Positions 62,101-64,000 of a stretch of DNA of 64,000 bases are shown one piece after another; the stretch's first letter is position 1; each line of letters opens with the position of its first letter. Below the pieces are notes generated by a model that was not told the DNA's origin, searched no databases, and saw nothing but the letters and a program-made list of their open reading frames with translations. The DNA comes from Nocardia caishijiensis NBRC 108228 (GTDB lineage: Bacteria > Actinomycetota > Actinomycetes > Mycobacteriales > Mycobacteriaceae), in assembly GCF_001612825.1 (NCBI RefSeq), contig NZ_BDBE01000030.1, forward strand, positions 496,001 through 560,000. Direction: 5' to 3'. A program made the position numbers and the translations under genes.

Positions 62101-62532
62101 GGCCACGGGGTCCTCGCCGCCGGTGATCGGACCGGCGGGCAGCAATTGCGTACCGGCCGAATGCAATCCGGCCCGTTCGGTGTGCCGCAGAAAGACCTCG
62201 CACGCGGCGGCGATGTCGAGAGCGCCGGTCAGAGCTCGGGCGAGGGCGGCCAGCGCGTGCGCCGCCGACACATCGGCGGTGACGCGCTCGCCCTCGAGGT
62301 CGGGGTTCTCGGATTCCTCCTCCAGCGGATCGTCGTCGGCGTCGAGACGTTTCCACCGCGCGAGCGAATGCCGAGCCAGCACACCGGTTTCGCGCCGCAG
62401 CTCGAGCAGCCCGCGTGTGGCGTCCGGCCCGTGGGCGACCGCGGCACGACACAACGCCAGCCACCGCTGGGGCGCCCCGGTGAGCTCGGACAACAGCGCG
62501 TCGTCGCGCTGGAACTCCGACGTCCCGCTCAC
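59197..62532 (-). CDS. Lon-like protease/TM/WD40 beta-propeller protein
   Basis: An 1111-aa paralogue of the protein at 54441. N-domain TGAPQRWLALCRAAVAHG, Lon-like domain with Ser265 (GASMAAAMAVAL) and Lys316 (GGYAGKLAAAQ), transmembrane helix near 364-386 (WLVSVAGMLAVLSAVVSV), stalk LAQLVAVAAVRTSDTVDARS, then a WD40-like propeller with weaker repeats (SVELWDLTRPG, HVTVFDLRAHG, RIDLWDYTDPA) and the tail RICASGTAPITRPEW. GTG 62532 is chosen because it follows GAGGGAG and gives the same N-terminal length as its paralogue; GTG 62592 is in frame. First gene of an 11-kb co-directional run. Confidence 0.8.
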   Translation of the reverse strand: MSGTSEFQRDDALLSELTGAPQRWLALCRAAVAHGPDATRGLLELRRETGVLARHSLARWKRLDADDDPLEEESENPDLEGERVTADVSAAHALAALARALTGALDIAAACEVFLRHTERAGLHSAGTQLLPAGPITGGEDPVAEMVLHLLGQGGRPSRGYAILTALELAGRRPPTVRTTRVSVLFVDIGGAGRVGVLRLEQLREGPSGLHPDPSAMSFLQADRDFTDSLARAWEVSRPAATNACVLWSVTGVGRAPENDINGASMAAAMAVALDDLAPRHQMVRWLRVRRLDPACAVTAGLSNTELTTVGGYAGKLAAAQRASLRVVVAETGFDEARRQAPEDYLDRVAAAATVSEAVSRTRSRPNLALWLVSVAGMLAVLSAVVSVTGLNGVRAENAAARAESNSRLFAGVARGGADFDPALAQLVAVAAVRTSDTVDARSALLEFSALGTPIRIRPGTTGDKVSAGADAPRLATSLGGDLIAIGGDDGFVQLVRVGDAGVTRMPPFPAMTGPVRALAVSTDQRWLAVAGERSVLLWDIAENPSRTTEFALAEHLPWSLAFAPGSDLLAIGTHGGTVLSWRLGADPAHPVPLPAVTVPGNHAFVAVHDRVLVAAGARIVGGTWTTTVRGWHTADPHRPAFDVRVDRSGGAEIRSVDFDGDMLAVGLNPGEIARWRIGADLTRPEPLPGTARGANEYFDVALVGDGRAAVAVGGDARARLLDLDTGAVLARFPGGSVARTEVFRGGRALVTSGFDGAVHVFDLASPSAELGQRTLFRLPQDRSVPSPGVLPDALLPRLRALSRAGALDNLADGDPSGLFDTVVIGPDGTRAATLNERGIQVWDLSESTPTPFGRPIDQSLVDTRGVVFAPDGTLAVGRGLTSSVELWDLTRPGGPELRSTLRFGHGYPTALALSPDGSRLAVGSHRTGHVTVFDLRAHGTPSVAELSGLPTAGQDMSLAVTAHDTLAVGTRAGAFVYRLGEPGGPRPLPIPVTARGPVGSVAFDHTGTRLAVDDRTHGRIDLWDYTDPAAPTVYATLDRRARHWQKTMLAFAGAGTVLVESATDGTVRRWRTDAATEAARICASGTAPITRPEWSHTLPGRAFVEACPFG

Positions 62533-62627
62533 CTGACTCCCTCGGCGGCCCGGGGACGGACGCTGCTCACCGCGGCCGGATAAACTCGACACCGACGCGT
62601 ATCAACGACCTTCCCGGGGGAACCATC

Positions 62628-63116
62628 TTGTCGGAATCACTCCTTGTCGGTGCTGCGCTGTCCAGTCTCACGGTCGCCGCCCTGCTCACCGCCGGGTGCA
62701 CCACCGGAAACAGCTCGGCCACCCCCGTGGCCGGTGCCAACACTCCCACATCGGCGCCGACGCCACCACTGCTGTCGGCGGCCGAGGTCGAGCAGTTGCT
62801 CGGGCGGATGCTCGACCCGCGAATTCCGAACTCCGAGAAGCTCGGCCACGTGCAGGACATCGCCGACGATCCGGGTCTGCCCAATCGCATCGCCGAGGCC
62901 CCGGGCCGCAACAACGCGACGGTCACCGTCAGCATCGCGGCGACCCGACTCGGCGCACCCGGCATGCTGGCCGAGGGCACCGGGACGATGAACACCACGA
63001 CCAGTCCACTGATCGTGCCGTTCGTCGCCGAGAACGGGATGTGGAAGATCCAGAAGGCCTGGTACTGCCAGATCGCGTTCTCGATGATGGTGTCCTCCCC
63101 CACCTGCCCGGCCTAG
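62628..63116 (+). CDS. MTB12-like lipoprotein
   Basis: A 162-aa exported lipoprotein: signal SSLTVAALLTAGC with lipobox Cys24, a Thr/Pro-rich linker, then a domain (LLGRMLDPRIPNSEKLGHVQ, ATVTVSIAATRLG, FVAENGMWKIQKAWYC) like mycobacterial low-molecular-weight antigen MTB12. Function of that family is unknown. TTG 62628 follows GGGGGAA. It is divergent from the WD40 gene with 95 bp between them, and precedes a second sigma-factor gene. Confidence 0.8.
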   Translation: MSESLLVGAALSSLTVAALLTAGCTTGNSSATPVAGANTPTSAPTPPLLSAAEVEQLLGRMLDPRIPNSEKLGHVQDIADDPGLPNRIAEAPGRNNATVTVSIAATRLGAPGMLAEGTGTMNTTTSPLIVPFVAENGMWKIQKAWYCQIAFSMMVSSPTCPA

Positions 63117-63316
63117 CTCAGGCGTCTCGGCGAACCGGTCGGGTGGGCAACGGCATCTGTAGAGGAGCCCGTTCCCTACCGCAGGAGGCTTCCGCTGTGA
63201 CCAGCGTCGTTCGGTCGTTTCCTGGTGCGCCGCTCGGCGCGCGGGCGGTCTCGCATCGCAATTCTCATCGGGCACCGCGGCATCCGATACTGTCGCCGAC
63301 GAAGTGGGGGCACGGG

Positions 63317-63973
63317 TTGACTTCTGGCACCGTGGACAGGTGGCTCGGCGCCGCCTGGAACGAGATCCCCTCGGCGCTGCGGCTCGCGGTGGTGGAACAC
63401 ATCTTCGGCGCCGACCTGGTCACCATGTCGGCCTACGCGGCGGCCAAGGCACGCTATGTGGTGGAGCGGGTCGACCCCGACATGCGTTCGGACTTCGAGG
63501 ACGTCGCCCAGGACACCATGGTCGCGTTGACGGCGACACTGCCGACCGAACGCATCCGGCACTGGAAGACCCATGTTCTCCAGCAACTCCAGTGGCAGGT
63601 GCTGCAGAACAGGCGGCGCCGCACGGCCGACAAGCGGCACCCGGGCCACCGTGTCGACTACGAATCCACCGTGCTCTTCGTCGAGGACCGCACACAGGCC
63701 GACGGTGCGGACCGGCTGGCCGATCGCACCGCACTCCAGGGCGCACTCGACGCGATCCCCCATTCCGAGATCGCCGCGGTTCTGCGCGCGACATTCGTGC
63801 TCGCCCCCGACGGCACCTACACCGACGTGCAGACCACCAAGGAGGTCGCCGAGGACCTCGATTTCAGCCAGGAGAAGGTGAAACGGCTGCGCGCGACGGG
63901 GACGAAGATGTTGCGCGAAGCCCTGCGCGCCCAGCTCGACGCCCGCGATCCGCACACCGAGGAGGCGTCGTGA
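63317..63973 (+). CDS. ECF-type sigma factor, module 2
   Basis: A 218-aa paralogue of the sigma factor at 58460: DRWLGAAWNEIPSALRLAVV, region 2 FEDVAQDTMVALTATLP with QQLQWQVLQNRRRRTADK, region 4 ALDAIPHSEIAAVLRATF and TTKEVAEDLDFSQEKVKRLR. TTG 63317 gives the same N-terminal length as the paralogue and follows GGGGG. An in-frame GTG at 63197 with AGGAGG eight bases upstream is a real alternative and would add a 40-residue basic segment. A GATACT near 63289 could be an internal -10. Its stop overlaps the next gene (GTGA). Confidence 0.85.
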   Translation: MTSGTVDRWLGAAWNEIPSALRLAVVEHIFGADLVTMSAYAAAKARYVVERVDPDMRSDFEDVAQDTMVALTATLPTERIRHWKTHVLQQLQWQVLQNRRRRTADKRHPGHRVDYESTVLFVEDRTQADGADRLADRTALQGALDAIPHSEIAAVLRATFVLAPDGTYTDVQTTKEVAEDLDFSQEKVKRLRATGTKMLREALRAQLDARDPHTEEAS

Positions 63974-64000
63974 CGGCGCGCAATCAACGACCGGACCGGC
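63970..64000 (+). CDS. Start of next gene, likely paralogue of the 221-aa protein
   Basis: GTG at 63970 overlaps the sigma-factor stop as GTGA and encodes MTARNQRPDR up to the window edge. Coupling and position match the 221-aa gene after the first sigma factor, but ten residues are too few for homology. Confidence 0.5.
   Translation, partial: MTARNQRPDR

Noticed and set aside
61570..62583. Plus-strand 337-codon frame
   Set aside because: Antisense shadow of the Lon-like N-terminal region.

Overview
The window is high-GC actinobacterial DNA. Gene content points to a mycolic-acid-producing member of the Mycobacteriales, most likely Nocardia or a close relative. The pointers are a ChoD-type cholesterol oxidase, F420-type enzymes (a Ddn-like reductase and an LLM oxidoreductase), LppU-like and MTB12-like envelope proteins, a DUF1214/SDR/sulfotransferase trio in the order of M. 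tuberculosis Rv3531c-Rv3530c-Rv3529c, and many TetR regulators. Starts are often GTG or TTG. The genus is an inference.

Left edge (1-2.1 kb): a minus-strand gene of visibly lower GC runs off the window. It encodes an alpha/beta hydrolase joined to an NB-ARC/STAND-type P-loop ATPase, a plausible defence-type NLR-like protein. A stand-alone GTP cyclohydrolase II follows on the other strand.

2-26 kb is mostly ordinary accessory metabolism and regulation. It holds an acyl-CoA ligase, a PEBP-like protein, an M20 peptidase, alpha/beta hydrolases, a very large SARP/AfsR regulator, an OsmC protein, methyltransferases, a Tat-exported phosphoesterase, an acyl-CoA dehydrogenase divergent from an HxlR regulator, a solitary tyrosine recombinase, a DUF3703 protein, an AraC regulator and a haloalkane dehalogenase. 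Several intergenic regions carry clean palindromic operators.

25.2-34.4 kb is a pyrimidine/hydantoin catabolic locus. A divergent MocR-type regulator faces beta-ureidopropionase, dihydropyrimidinase, an F420-type LLM oxidoreductase, an omega-aminotransferase, a (methyl)malonate-semialdehyde dehydrogenase and an NCS1 permease. No dihydropyrimidine dehydrogenase is visible. 34.4-45 kb holds a Ddn-like protein, a secreted GH1 enzyme, a TetR gene next to an AurF-like diiron oxygenase, a solo LutC-like protein, a MerR gene divergent from choD, a secreted DUF5995 protein, a membrane protein and an IclR regulator.

45.1-51.0 kb is a tightly coupled sulfation operon: cysD, a cysN-cysC fusion, DUF1214, SDR and sulfotransferase. 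Just after it are decayed pieces of an MFS transporter and a 3-hydroxybutyrate dehydrogenase.

51.4-64 kb is the most unusual region. From about 62.5 kb down to 51.4 kb every gene is on the minus strand: a Lon-like/TM/WD40 protein, an ECF-type sigma factor, a 221-aa protein of unknown family, a second Lon-like/TM/WD40 protein, a shorter Lon-like/TM protein, a 37-aa peptide, a radical SAM/SPASM enzyme and a 2OG-Fe(II)-type oxygenase. All three Lon-like domains keep a Ser-Lys dyad but have no AAA+ module. The whole arrangement resembles actinobacterial nSTAND1-WD40 conflict proteins with the ATPase swapped for a protease. Divergently on the plus strand lie an MTB12-like lipoprotein, a second sigma factor of the same type and the start of another coupled gene, so a second module appears to continue past the right edge. 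The three-gene end of the minus-strand run looks like a small RiPP (modified peptide) cassette.
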